The notes under the pieces were generated by a model. That model worked only from the letters and a program-made list of their open reading frames with translations. It did no database searches and was not told the DNA's origin. A stretch of DNA of 43,278 bases from an uncultured Clostridia bacterium (GTDB lineage: Bacteria > Bacillota > Clostridia > Christensenellales > Aristaeellaceae). The DNA lies in assembly GCA_946536315.1 (NCBI GenBank), contig CAMNEH010000009.1, forward strand, positions 1 through 43,278, in the 5' to 3' direction. This document shows, in pieces, positions 7,958 through 16,653 of the stretch. Each line of letters starts with the position of its first letter. The stretch's first letter is position 1. The position numbers and the translations under genes are program-made.

Positions 7958-10900
7958 ATGGCTGTCATTAAATGCAAGATGTGCGGCGGCGATGTGGAGC
8001 CCGTCCCGGGAAAATCGTGGGGAAAATGCACCAGCTGTGACTCTACGGTCACTTTGCCCAAGGATTCCTCAGATCGCCGGATCAATCTGCTGAACCGCGC
8101 GGACGCGTTTCGTCGTCAAAATGAATTTGACAAGGCGATCAGCGCCTATGAAAAGATCCTTGAAGAGGATCAGACGGACGCCGAAGCCCACTGGGGCATC
8201 GCCCTGTCCCGTTTCGGTATCGAATACGTTGAAAATCCCCTGACGCTTGAGCGCAAGCCGACGCTTCACAGGCTTCAGACAACCTCCATCCTCGCGGACG
8301 ACGATTACAAGGCCGCCGTGGAAAACGCCCAGGATGAAGACACGCGGAAGCTGTATGAGGAGCAGGCCGAGGAGATCGCCGAGATCCAGAAAAAGGCGAT
8401 CGAACAGAGTGAGCGCGAAGAGCAGTATGACATTTTCATTTCCTATAAAGAGTCAGACGAAAATGGCGAGCGCACGCGGGACAGCGTTTACGCGTTCGAG
8501 GTGTACAACGCCCTGCAGCGCGAAGGATATAATGTCTTTTACGCCAAGGAAAGCCTGAAGGGCCGCCTGGGCGACGAATACGAGCCGATCATCTTCTCCG
8601 CGCTGCGCTCTTCGCAGGTCATGATTCTGATCGGCACCAAAAAGGAATACTTCGAAGCCGAGTGGGTGCGCAACGAGTGGAGCAGGTACCTGGACCTGAT
8701 GAGGCAGGAAAAGGACAAGCCGGCGGATGAGCAGCTCCCGCGCCAGCTGATTCCCTGCTACCGGGACATGGACGCCTACGAGCTGCCGGTCGAGCTGAAC
8801 ATGCTGCAAAGCATGAACATGAACTCACTGGACTTCCTGCCCGTGCTGGTATCCGGTGTCAAGACCATCATGGAAGGCGGCAGCCGCGAGTCCTATGTCG
8901 GCAAAAATGACGAAGTCTCGCGTAAGCTGCAGCGCGCGATGAACCAGGCCGAGCTGGGAGATTTTCCACGCGCCGATAAGCTGGCTGAAGAGGTGCTGGA
9001 AAACGACCCGAACAACGCGACCGCGCAGATGGTGAAGCTGCTGGTGCAGCTGAAGGTCAATACGCCCGACGAGCTGGTCAAGCAGAAGCAGCCGCTGACG
9101 CACAACCGCCTGTACATCATGGCCTGCCGGAATGCCAAGGGCGCGCAGAAGAAGCGCTACGAAAGCTATAACAAAAAAATCATCACGAACCTGGAAACGG
9201 CCGAAAAACAGAAGAACCTGGATAAAGTGCTCGAGGAGATCAAGCAGCTGGAGGAGAAGGAAAAATCCCTTTCTCCCGACAGTGACGCCTCGTTCCGCCA
9301 GCTGAGCAAGTCCTATATCGAGCAGGCGGAAGCCCTGGAAAAAATGGGCGGCTTCGGGAATTCTGAAGAACAGGCCAAGGCGTGCCGCAAGCGCGCCGAG
9401 GAGATCGAGCACGAGATCAAGGTCCGCGAGGACGAGCGCAGGCGCCGCCTCGAAGAGGAAATCGCCAAGAAAAAGGCCGTCGAGGACCAACTGCGCCGCG
9501 AACGCGAGGAGCGGGAAGCCGCTGAGCGCGCGGAAAAGCTCGCCAAGGAAAAAGCGGAGCTTGAACGGCAGGCCCAGCTGCGCAGGAAAAAGGCGCGCAA
9601 GCGCCTGGCCGTTTTCCTGCTGATTATCCTGATCGCCGCTGCGATCACTGCCTATAAGATGTTCTTCGAGGACCGCTTCGCGTATGACGCGGCGGTCAAG
9701 AGCATCGAGAGCTCTGAGACGGACAGCCAGCTGACCTATGCCGAGTCGATCCTGAACCGCCTGGGCGATGATTACCAGGATGTGGCGAAACGCCGCGCTC
9801 AGATCGCGGCGGACCGGATGTTCATTCACCAGGACCAGCGTCAGGCCTATGACGCCTATCAGCAGCTCGACGCCGATTACCGGACCGCGCCGAAATACGC
9901 GTGGTATCAGCAGCAGTACGATGCCGCGCTCAGCCTGATCCGCCAGGGACAGTACGACGACGCGATCAGCGCGCTCAGGGAGATCAGCTACTATGGCGAC
10001 GCGGCCGATCAGATCCTCCACGCGCATCTGCTCAAGGGCGACGCGGCGTTCGCGGCCAAGCAGTATCTGAACGCGCTGCAGTCCTATCAGGCTGCTCAGG
10101 GCTACGAAGACGCGGAATCCAGGATCGCGCAGACGGAGGCGGCGATGCTGTTCGAAGCGCAGCAGTACGCCGAGGCGTATACCGCCTACAAGCAGCTGGA
10201 CCCGCAGTACTTTACGGCGGAGCACAAAAAGAAGTTTGACGAATGGTATGATAACGCCAAGGCGCTCTTGGAGAGCGGTGATTATGAGAACGCCATCCGC
10301 CGCTTCGAGGAGCTTTCCTACTATGATGAAGAAGGCAGAAACTCGAAGGAACAGCTGCAGAACGCGCATTATACCTACGGTATGCGCCTGCTGGGACAGC
10401 AGCAGATCGACGCGGCGCGGGAGCAGTATGCCGCAGCCGGGGACTACAGGGACAGCCAGACCCTGCTGACGCAGATCGATGCCGACACGCTGTACCGCCT
10501 CGGCGCGTACGAGGAGGCCTACCAGCTCTACGCGAAGCTTGACCCGGCCTATCAGACCGAGAAGGATACCTACCGCGGCTGGTACGAGGAAGCGAACGAT
10601 CTGCTGGTCAATCAGGGAAAGGTCAAGGAGGCGATCGACCGCTTCGAGCGTATCCAGTACATGGACAGCGAGACCTATCCCGTGAAGGAAAAGCTGACGT
10701 TCGCCTATGCGGCGTACGCGGATTCGCTGCTGAAGCAGGCAGACGGCGCGGTAGATATCGACAAGGTCAAGGCTGCCCAGAAATATTACGATCTCGCTGG
10801 TCAGGATGGTACGGCGATCATTCAGCAGTACTATTACCAGACGGGCATCCAGGCGATCGAGAATCAGGCGCATCTGCCCAATGAGCAGGCGGCGCAGAAC

Positions 10901-11983
10901 GCCAAATCGGCGTTTGAAGTCGTTGCCGGGTATCAGGACGCGGACGAGTATCTGGCCCGCCTCGAAGCCTTTGACGCTGCGCAGCGGCTGCTGAAGCAGC
11001 AGAACCTGATCGAGGCGCGCAACGCGTTTTTGCAGGTCGGCGATTATCTGGACGCGAAGCAGTCTGCGGAAACCTGCGGCGAAATCGCGTATCAGGAAGC
11101 GCAGAAGCTGGGCATGACGGACAAACTGGCCGTATACGCTCAGCTGGGCGATTACGGCGACTGCAAGCAGCAGATCCGTGAAGTGGAAACGAGATACAAT
11201 CAGGCCAGCATCGCCTATGCTTCAAAAAATTATACCAAGGCCGCCGGTCTATACGCCGAGCTGGGCGATTATCAGGACGCGGAGGAAATGGTGGAGCAAT
11301 GCCGCCTCGCGCAGGCGCGCAGCCTGATCCAGGAAGGCAAATATCCCGAAGGCATTGAAATGCTTGGCGCCGTTCGTTCTGATCTGCTGGACGAGAACGA
11401 AATCCAGAAGGCCTGGCAGGCCTACGCCGGCGCGCTGGCCGAACAGGGGAATACGTATCGGGCGCTGGCGCTGTACGCTTCCCTCGATCCGGCGACGAAA
11501 TCCGACGACGCGTACCAGCAGCTGCTGAAGAAGGCGGCGGATGATCTGTCCAACGACAGCAGGGCGCAAACAGTGTATCAGTCCCTGGTCAGCGATCCGG
11601 AAACGGATGAAGCGATCCGGTATCAGTTCGCGCTGGCCGCGCGTCTGGCGGGCAGAACGGAAGCGGCCCTGACGGCCTTCCGGGAGCTCGGTGAGTATCA
11701 GGACAGCGCTGACATGTACAGCGAGCTGGCGTACCAGCAGGGCGAGCTGCTCTATAACCGACAGCAGTACAAGGAGGCCATTCCGTACCTGCAGGCGGCC
11801 GGCAGCGCGCGGGAAAACGCCGATACCATGCTGAAGTACAGCATGTACAGCTACGCGCGCGATCTGTTCATCGACCGGCAGTATCAGGAAGCACTCGAAA
11901 TCTACGAATCGCTGGGCGATTATGCCGGCAGCAGGAATTACGCCGAGCAGTGCCGGCAGCGGCTCTCCGAAGCAGGAAACTGA
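7958..11983 (+). CDS. Transmembrane TIR-domain protein with zinc ribbon, TPR and long C-terminal repeat region
   Basis: A 1341-residue protein. Residues 6-27 form a zinc ribbon (C6/C9/C24/C27). About 40-75 is a TPR-like unit. A TIR domain spans about 156-300, from YDIFISYKES through a loop at LKGRLGDEYEP to AEWVRNEWSRYL; E240 aligns with the catalytic glutamate of SARM1-type TIR NADases. Residues 320-545 are helical and strongly charged (coiled coil around 480-545). A single membrane helix lies at 549-568 (VFLLIILIAAAITA), directly after RRKKARKR, so the TIR side should be cytoplasmic and the C-terminal 770 residues outside. That part is built of TPR-like repeats with a recurring LGDYxDA motif, about a dozen times. 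The start follows GAAGGGAG. Third gene of the operon after the SPFH and TM genes. A receptor-like NAD-cleaving or signalling protein is plausible; the ligand is unknown. Confidence 0.88.
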   Translation: MAVIKCKMCGGDVEPVPGKSWGKCTSCDSTVTLPKDSSDRRINLLNRADAFRRQNEFDKAISAYEKILEEDQTDAEAHWGIALSRFGIEYVENPLTLERKPTLHRLQTTSILADDDYKAAVENAQDEDTRKLYEEQAEEIAEIQKKAIEQSEREEQYDIFISYKESDENGERTRDSVYAFEVYNALQREGYNVFYAKESLKGRLGDEYEPIIFSALRSSQVMILIGTKKEYFEAEWVRNEWSRYLDLMRQEKDKPADEQLPRQLIPCYRDMDAYELPVELNMLQSMNMNSLDFLPVLVSGVKTIMEGGSRESYVGKNDEVSRKLQRAMNQAELGDFPRADKLAEEVLENDPNNATAQMVKLLVQLKVNTPDELVKQKQPLTHNRLYIMACRNAKGAQKKRYESYNKKIITNLETAEKQKNLDKVLEEIKQLEEKEKSLSPDSDASFRQLSKSYIEQAEALEKMGGFGNSEEQAKACRKRAEEIEHEIKVREDERRRRLEEEIAKKKAVEDQLRREREEREAAERAEKLAKEKAELERQAQLRRKKARKRLAVFLLIILIAAAITAYKMFFEDRFAYDAAVKSIESSETDSQLTYAESILNRLGDDYQDVAKRRAQIAADRMFIHQDQRQAYDAYQQLDADYRTAPKYAWYQQQYDAALSLIRQGQYDDAISALREISYYGDAADQILHAHLLKGDAAFAAKQYLNALQSYQAAQGYEDAESRIAQTEAAMLFEAQQYAEAYTAYKQLDPQYFTAEHKKKFDEWYDNAKALLESGDYENAIRRFEELSYYDEEGRNSKEQLQNAHYTYGMRLLGQQQIDAAREQYAAAGDYRDSQTLLTQIDADTLYRLGAYEEAYQLYAKLDPAYQTEKDTYRGWYEEANDLLVNQGKVKEAIDRFERIQYMDSETYPVKEKLTFAYAAYADSLLKQADGAVDIDKVKAAQKYYDLAGQDGTAIIQQYYYQTGIQAIENQAHLPNEQAAQNAKSAFEVVAGYQDADEYLARLEAFDAAQRLLKQQNLIEARNAFLQVGDYLDAKQSAETCGEIAYQEAQKLGMTDKLAVYAQLGDYGDCKQQIREVETRYNQASIAYASKNYTKAAGLYAELGDYQDAEEMVEQCRLAQARSLIQEGKYPEGIEMLGAVRSDLLDENEIQKAWQAYAGALAEQGNTYRALALYASLDPATKSDDAYQQLLKKAADDLSNDSRAQTVYQSLVSDPETDEAIRYQFALAARLAGRTEAALTAFRELGEYQDSADMYSELAYQQGELLYNRQQYKEAIPYLQAAGSARENADTMLKYSMYSYARDLFIDRQYQEALEIYESLGDYAGSRNYAEQCRQRLSEAGN

Positions 11984-12021
11984 CGGCGTGCTCCAACACA
12001 ATATCATTAAAGTGAGGCATC

Positions 12022-13473
12022 ATGACGAACATGTTTGACGTATGCATTATCGGCTGCGGCGTGATCGGCGCGGCCGCCGCGTTTGAACTGTCCAAATATC
12101 AGGCGAGCGTCCTCGTCCTGGAGAAAGAGAACGATGTGGCGATGGGGTCCTCCAGGGCCAACAGCGCGATCATTCACGCGGGCTACGATCCTTTGCCCGG
12201 TACGCTGATGGCGCGGCTGAATGTGGAGGGCAACGCGATGGCGGAGGACCTGTGCCGGGACCTGGACGTGCCGTTCAAGCGGATCGGGTCGCTGGTCCTT
12301 GCATTTTCAGACGCTGAAAAAGCGACACTGGAGACGCTGCTGGACCGCGGTCAGCGCAACGGCGTCCCCGGGCTGAAGATCCTGAGCGCCGAAGAGGTGC
12401 TTCAGATGGAGCCCCAGGTCAGCCCCAAGGTGGTCGCCGCCCTGTACGCCCCGAGCGCCGGCATCATCACCCCCTGGGAATACACCCTCGCGTTTGCCGA
12501 AACCGCCGTACTGAACGGCGTTGAGCTGGTGCGCAACGCGAAGGTGACCGCGATTCAGAAAGGCGCAGACGGGGGATACCGGATCACCACCACTGCCGGT
12601 GAGTTCGAGGCCAGATATGTCATCAATGCCGCCGGCGTGCACAGCGGTGAGATCCACGAGATGGTGGCCCCGAAAACGTTCACCGTGAAGCCGAACCGCG
12701 GCGAATACTATGTGATGGACAAGGCGGAATGCTTCCGCGCCAATCATGTGCTGTTCCAGTGCCCGAACGAGGACGGCAAGGGCGTACTGGTGACCCCGAC
12801 GATGGACCATAACCTGCTGGTCGGCCCGAACGCCGTGGGCGTGGAAGACGGTGACCGCGTCAACAATACGGCCGAGGGCATGGCGTTCGTGCGCGGCAAG
12901 GCCGAGCTCTCCGTTCCCGGCATCAACTACCGCAACGCGATCCGCAATTTTGCGGGCATCCGCGCGAATACGGACCGGGACGAATTCCAGATTTCGATCG
13001 CCGCGGAGCGCTTTATCGACCTGGCCGGTATCAAATCGCCCGGTCTGTCGTCAGCGCCGGCCATCGCGCTGGAGGCGATGAAGCTGCTGTCGCAGTGCGG
13101 CTTCCGCCCCGAAAAGAAGGCCCATCCCATCACCACCCGCAAAAAGGTCCGTTTCCGGTATATGAACGATCAGGAGCGCCGCGAGCTCATCCTTCGCCAG
13201 CCCCAGTACGGCCGGGTCATCTGCCGGTGCGAGACCGTTACGGAAGGCGAGATCCTCGACGCGATCCACAGTCCCATTCCTCCGTGCAGTGTCGACGGCG
13301 TCAAGCGCCGGGCAGGCAGCGGCATGGGACGCTGCCAGGGCGGCTTCTGCGGCCCGCGCATCGTGGACATACTCTGCAGGGAGCTCCATCTGGATCCGCT
13401 GTCAGTCACACAGGACGGCGCGGGCAGCCGGCTGCTCCTCAAGGAAACAAAACAAGTGGGGGATGAGTTTTGA
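12022..13473 (+). CDS. GlpA-like FAD-dependent oxidoreductase with BFD-type [2Fe-2S] domain
   Basis: A 483-residue flavoprotein of the DAO family related to the GlpA subunit of anaerobic glycerol-3-phosphate dehydrogenase. The FAD-binding fold is at the N-terminus (DVCIIGCGVIGAAAAFELSK, then LVLEKE), with SSRANSAIIHAGYD typical of the family. The C-terminal 100 residues are a Fer2_BFD-like domain with four cysteines in CRCE and GRCQGGFC. GlpA-like proteins oxidise a hydroxy substrate, often glycerol 3-phosphate, and pass electrons through a second flavoprotein. The ATG at 12022 is preceded by GTGAGG. The gene is 38 bases after the TIR gene with no terminator between, and overlaps the next gene by one base. 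Substrate not settled: no glycerol kinase or transporter gene is in the window. Confidence 0.88.
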   Translation: MTNMFDVCIIGCGVIGAAAAFELSKYQASVLVLEKENDVAMGSSRANSAIIHAGYDPLPGTLMARLNVEGNAMAEDLCRDLDVPFKRIGSLVLAFSDAEKATLETLLDRGQRNGVPGLKILSAEEVLQMEPQVSPKVVAALYAPSAGIITPWEYTLAFAETAVLNGVELVRNAKVTAIQKGADGGYRITTTAGEFEARYVINAAGVHSGEIHEMVAPKTFTVKPNRGEYYVMDKAECFRANHVLFQCPNEDGKGVLVTPTMDHNLLVGPNAVGVEDGDRVNNTAEGMAFVRGKAELSVPGINYRNAIRNFAGIRANTDRDEFQISIAAERFIDLAGIKSPGLSSAPAIALEAMKLLSQCGFRPEKKAHPITTRKKVRFRYMNDQERRELILRQPQYGRVICRCETVTEGEILDAIHSPIPPCSVDGVKRRAGSGMGRCQGGFCGPRIVDILCRELHLDPLSVTQDGAGSRLLLKETKQVGDEF

Positions 13474-14726
13474 TGTATGATCTGATCGTCGTCGGCGGCG
13501 GTCCGGCCGGGCTGGCCGCGGCCTGCAGCGCCTGGGAAAAGGGATTAAAGCAGATTCTGATCATCGAGCGCGACAAAGAGCTCGGCGGAATTCTGAATCA
13601 GTGCATTCATAACGGATTCGGCCTCCACCGCTTCAAGGAGGAGCTGACCGGACCGGAATATGCCGGCCGTTTCATCGACATGCTGCGCGATACGGGCGTG
13701 CAGGTGATGCTGGATACGATGGTGCTGGAGATCAACCGCGACCACCAGGTGCATGTCATCTCGGCGGCCAACGGCTATCAGGTGCTGGAAGCGCGGTCGA
13801 TCGTGCTGGCCATGGGCTGCAGGGAGCGTACCCGCGGCGCGATCGGCATCCCCGGCGACCGCCCTGCGGGCGTGTTCACGGCAGGCAGCGCGCAGCGCTA
13901 TCTGAATATGGAAGGCTATATGGTGGGCAAGCGGGTGGTCATCCTCGGCTCGGGGGACATTGGCCTGATCATGGCGCGCAGGCTGACGCTGGAAGGCGCT
14001 CAGGTGCTTGCCTGTGTCGAGCTGATGCCCTATTCCGGCGGGCTGATGCGCAACATCGTCCAGTGCCTGGAGGACTGGGGCATTCCGCTGTATCTGTCGC
14101 ACACCATCACCGATATTGTGGCGAAGGACGGCCGCGTGAGCCACGTCACCGTGCATAAGCTGGACGACAACCGCCAGCCGATTCCGGGCACGAACCTTGA
14201 GTTTGACTGCGACACGGTGCTCCTGTCCGTCGGCCTGATCCCGGAGAACGAGCTGACCCGCGCCGCGGGCATCGAGATGGATCCCCGGACGAACGGCGCC
14301 GTCGTGTATGAAAACATGGAAACGAGCATTCCCGGCATTTTCGCCTGCGGGAATGTCGTGCATGTGCATGACCTGGTGGACTACGTCTCCGCTGAGAGCG
14401 AGCGCGCCGGCGCGGCGGCCGCGGCCTATGTGTCCGGGACCGCGCCGGAGGGCGGCACCATCGATATCCGCAACGGCGCGGACGTCAGCTATACCGTGCC
14501 CCAGCGCCTGCGTCCCGGCAACGTGCCCAAAGCGGCGGATATCTTCTTCCGCGTGCGGCGCGTCTTTAAGGACAGCGTGATTGAGGTATCGGCCGACGGC
14601 GCTCCCCTGGTGACGTACAAGCGCGAACACATGGCGCCGGGCGAGATGGAGCACATCCTGCTGCCGCGAAAGCTGCTGGATACGGTGGATGCTTCTGAAA
14701 TCACCGTGACCGCAAAGGAGGCGTGA
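13473..14726 (+). CDS. Pyridine nucleotide-disulphide oxidoreductase-like flavoprotein (GlpB-like partner)
   Basis: A 417-residue protein with two dinucleotide-binding folds: FAD at the N-terminus (LIVVGGGPAGLAAACSAW) and a NAD(P)-type fold in the middle (VVILGSGDIGLIMARRLT). The block GIFACGNVVHVHDLVD is the C-terminal FAD contact. The family forms pairs with GlpA-like subunits, as seen here. The ATG at 13473 overlaps the last base of the preceding TGA, with GGGGGATGAG upstream; an in-frame TTG one codon earlier is less likely. The AAAGGAGG that serves the next gene is inside its 3' end, so all three genes are translationally linked. It probably carries electrons between the GlpA-like subunit and the DUF1667 protein or NAD(H); the direction is not known. 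Confidence 0.88.
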   Translation: MYDLIVVGGGPAGLAAACSAWEKGLKQILIIERDKELGGILNQCIHNGFGLHRFKEELTGPEYAGRFIDMLRDTGVQVMLDTMVLEINRDHQVHVISAANGYQVLEARSIVLAMGCRERTRGAIGIPGDRPAGVFTAGSAQRYLNMEGYMVGKRVVILGSGDIGLIMARRLTLEGAQVLACVELMPYSGGLMRNIVQCLEDWGIPLYLSHTITDIVAKDGRVSHVTVHKLDDNRQPIPGTNLEFDCDTVLLSVGLIPENELTRAAGIEMDPRTNGAVVYENMETSIPGIFACGNVVHVHDLVDYVSAESERAGAAAAAYVSGTAPEGGTIDIRNGADVSYTVPQRLRPGNVPKAADIFFRVRRVFKDSVIEVSADGAPLVTYKREHMAPGEMEHILLPRKLLDTVDASEITVTAKEA

Positions 14727-14729
14727 CCC

Positions 14730-15077
14730 ATGGTCAGAGAACTGGTATGCATCGTATGTCCGAAAGGCTGCCGTCTGCATGTGGATGAGGATAACAACTA
14801 CAGCGTGACCGGCAATTCCTGCCCGCGCGGCGCCGAATACGGCCATCACGAGATCAAGAACCCCACGCGTGTGCTGACGTCCACCGTCAGGCTGGACGGC
14901 GGCCTCTACCGCCGCTGTCCTGTGAAAACGGACCGCGCTGTCCCCAAGGGCAAGCTGATGGACATCATGGCCGCGCTGAACGACGTATCGCTTCAGTCGC
15001 CCGTGGCCGCCGGCCAGGTGGTCCTCGCGAATGTGTGCGATACCGGCGCCAACGTGATCGTGACCAAGAGCCTGTGA
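14730..15077 (+). CDS. DUF1667 cysteine-rich protein
   Basis: A 115-residue protein of the DUF1667 family, which is usually encoded beside GlpA- and GlpB-like flavoproteins in Firmicutes. The N-terminus holds cysteines C7, C10, C14 and C31 in ELVCIVCPKGCRL and NSCPRG, a spacing that resembles the Fe-S binding N-terminus of molybdopterin oxidoreductases. The C-terminal half (CPVKTDRAVPKGKLMDIM) is also typical. It starts 3 bases after the GlpB-like gene with a perfect AAAGGAGG. A role as a small iron-sulphur subunit of the oxidoreductase is the common assumption and is inference here. Confidence 0.85.
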   Translation: MVRELVCIVCPKGCRLHVDEDNNYSVTGNSCPRGAEYGHHEIKNPTRVLTSTVRLDGGLYRRCPVKTDRAVPKGKLMDIMAALNDVSLQSPVAAGQVVLANVCDTGANVIVTKSL

Positions 15078-15079
15078 CG

Positions 15080-15889
15080 ATGATGGATTTTCAGGAAACG
15101 TTAAAAACCAAAAAGCTCTACCTGCTGGACATGGACGGCACGCTGTACCTGGACGACGACCTGTTTCCGCACTGCCTGGACTTTCTCCGGGCGATCCGAG
15201 AGCGGGGCGGGGATTATCTGTACCTGACCAACAATTCGTCCAAGTCAGTGGATAAATATGTCGAAAAGCTGACGCGGATCGGCATTCCCGCCAGGCCGGA
15301 GGAATTCTTTACGTCCACGGACGCGGCCTGCGTTTACCTTCAATCGCACTTCCATGGGCGGAAGCTGTACGCGCTGGGTACCGCGTCCTTCCGCGAGCAG
15401 CTGCGCGCGGCGGGCTTTCCTGTGACCGACCGGCTGGAGGAGGACATCGACGCCCTGATCATGGGCTTTGATACGGAATTGACCTTCCGCAAGCTGGATG
15501 ACGCGTGCCGCCTGCTGACCACCAGGCCGGATCTGCAGTACCTGGCCACCAATCCTGACTGGGTTTGTCCCACGGCCTATGGCTATGTGCCGGACTGCGG
15601 CTCCGTCAGCCAGATGATTTACAACGCGACCAAACGCAAGCCGTATTTCATCGGCAAGCCCGAGCCCGCCATCGCGCAGCTCGCCATGGCGAAAAAAGGC
15701 TGCCGCCCTGAAGACGCGGTCCTGGTCGGAGACAGAATCTATACCGATATCGCCTGCGGCGTCAACGCGGGCATCACCACCGTGCTGGTGTTCAGCGGCG
15801 AAACGACGCGCGAAGACTGGGAAAAGAGCGATATCCGCCCCACCTTCACCTGTCAGAGCATTGCGGACATCTGGCATGCAATCCAGTAA
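15080..15889 (+). CDS. HAD-IIA family sugar/nucleotide phosphatase (NagD-like)
   Basis: A 269-residue cytoplasmic HAD hydrolase. Motif I is LLDMDGTLYL (nucleophile Asp), motif II is YLTNNSSKS, and motifs III/IV are IGKPEP and VGDRIYTDIACG. The cap inserted between motifs II and III marks subfamily IIA, whose members dephosphorylate small phosphate esters such as sugar phosphates, nucleotides or glycerol phosphate. The start is the first of two adjacent ATG codons 2 bases after the DUF1667 stop; only a weak AAGAG precedes it, so translation may be coupled. A 15-codon upstream extension in frame would overlap the previous gene. The neighbouring GlpA-like pair makes glycerol-phosphate chemistry an attractive but unproven link. 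Confidence 0.88.
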   Translation: MMDFQETLKTKKLYLLDMDGTLYLDDDLFPHCLDFLRAIRERGGDYLYLTNNSSKSVDKYVEKLTRIGIPARPEEFFTSTDAACVYLQSHFHGRKLYALGTASFREQLRAAGFPVTDRLEEDIDALIMGFDTELTFRKLDDACRLLTTRPDLQYLATNPDWVCPTAYGYVPDCGSVSQMIYNATKRKPYFIGKPEPAIAQLAMAKKGCRPEDAVLVGDRIYTDIACGVNAGITTVLVFSGETTREDWEKSDIRPTFTCQSIADIWHAIQ

Positions 15890-15917
15890 AAAGCTGACGA
15901 TAAGGGAGGAAAAACTG

Positions 15918-16547
15918 ATGAAGAAAATGATGACGATGCTGTGCGCGCTGATGCTGTTGCTGGCGGCCGCCGGCGCCTCTGCCGAAACCGTACAGCCGGT
16001 GCCGTCTGATTTACTCCAGCCCATTTTGAGCGGAAAGCAGTTTCATGCGGCGCTGAACGGGTGGAGCTCATTCGGCGAAGGGGATGAAGCGAGGTACAAG
16101 ATCGGCGTCACCGTATGTGAGTACGACCGGTTTGACGCGGAGATGATCGCACAGCTGCAGAAGGGCGACGAGATCGTCTTCGGCAACGGCAATTCCACTG
16201 TGGTCACCGCGCTGGAAACTGACGAAAACGGCGTCACGGTCAAGGGCGACGCGTTTGACACCTACTACTTCACCCGGCAGGAGGATGGCCGTTATACCGT
16301 GTACACCGACGGCGATTATCCGATCTGGACGGAAATCTTCACGGTGGAAGTGCCGCTGGAGAGGGACATCCGCTTCCTGGACGGGAGCGAGCCGGAAACC
16401 CAGGATGCGCCGGCAGCGAAGGAATTCAGTGATCTTGTCCGGCATCTGGAGGACGGCACAAGCTTTGCGCCATACAACACCACGGTGACCTTTGACGAGA
16501 ATGGCAAGCTGGTCGAATTCCTGTACACCTACGCGCCCTGGAACTGA
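15918..16547 (+). CDS. Small secreted protein of unknown function
   Basis: A 209-residue protein I do not recognise. It has a clear signal peptide (MKKMMTMLCALMLLLAAAGA, cleavage probably after ASA near residue 22) and no anchor motif, so it is likely exported. The mature part is acidic and beta-rich in appearance with a DENG motif twice (TDENGVTVKG, FDENGKLVEF). There are no clustered cysteines. The ATG at 15918 follows AGGGAGGA; an in-frame start earlier would overlap the HAD gene and would bury the signal peptide. It is the last gene of the plus-strand operon. Confidence 0.75.
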   Translation: MKKMMTMLCALMLLLAAAGASAETVQPVPSDLLQPILSGKQFHAALNGWSSFGEGDEARYKIGVTVCEYDRFDAEMIAQLQKGDEIVFGNGNSTVVTALETDENGVTVKGDAFDTYYFTRQEDGRYTVYTDGDYPIWTEIFTVEVPLERDIRFLDGSEPETQDAPAAKEFSDLVRHLEDGTSFAPYNTTVTFDENGKLVEFLYTYAPWN

Positions 16548-16612
16548 TATCATGAGCGGGGAATTTCCCCGGCGGGTCTTTCAGCCCCTGAGTATTCGTA
16601 ATCCCCAAAACA

Positions 16613-16643
16613 TCGGCCCTGGAGAATGATTCTCCAGGGCCGA
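16613..16643 (-). terminator. Perfect 14-bp hairpin at the convergent end of two operons
   Basis: TCGGCCCTGGAGAA and TTCTCCAGGGCCGA form a perfect stem around a 3-base loop. On the minus strand it lies 10 bases after the argH stop and is followed by TGTTTTGGGG, a short U tract. On the plus strand it ends the operon of the secreted protein but without a U tract, so it acts best for argH and may still stop plus-strand transcription. Confidence 0.7.
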
Positions 16644-16653
16644 AGGCATATTG

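Noticed and set aside
8825-10873. A 682-codon open frame on the minus strand
   Set aside because: Antisense to the TIR-repeat gene; Leu/Arg/Val-rich sequence without motifs.
16557-16570. GGGGAATTTCCCC palindrome after the secreted-protein gene as a terminator
   Set aside because: The stem is only 6 bp and no U tract follows; the 14-bp hairpin 50 bases later is the better candidate.
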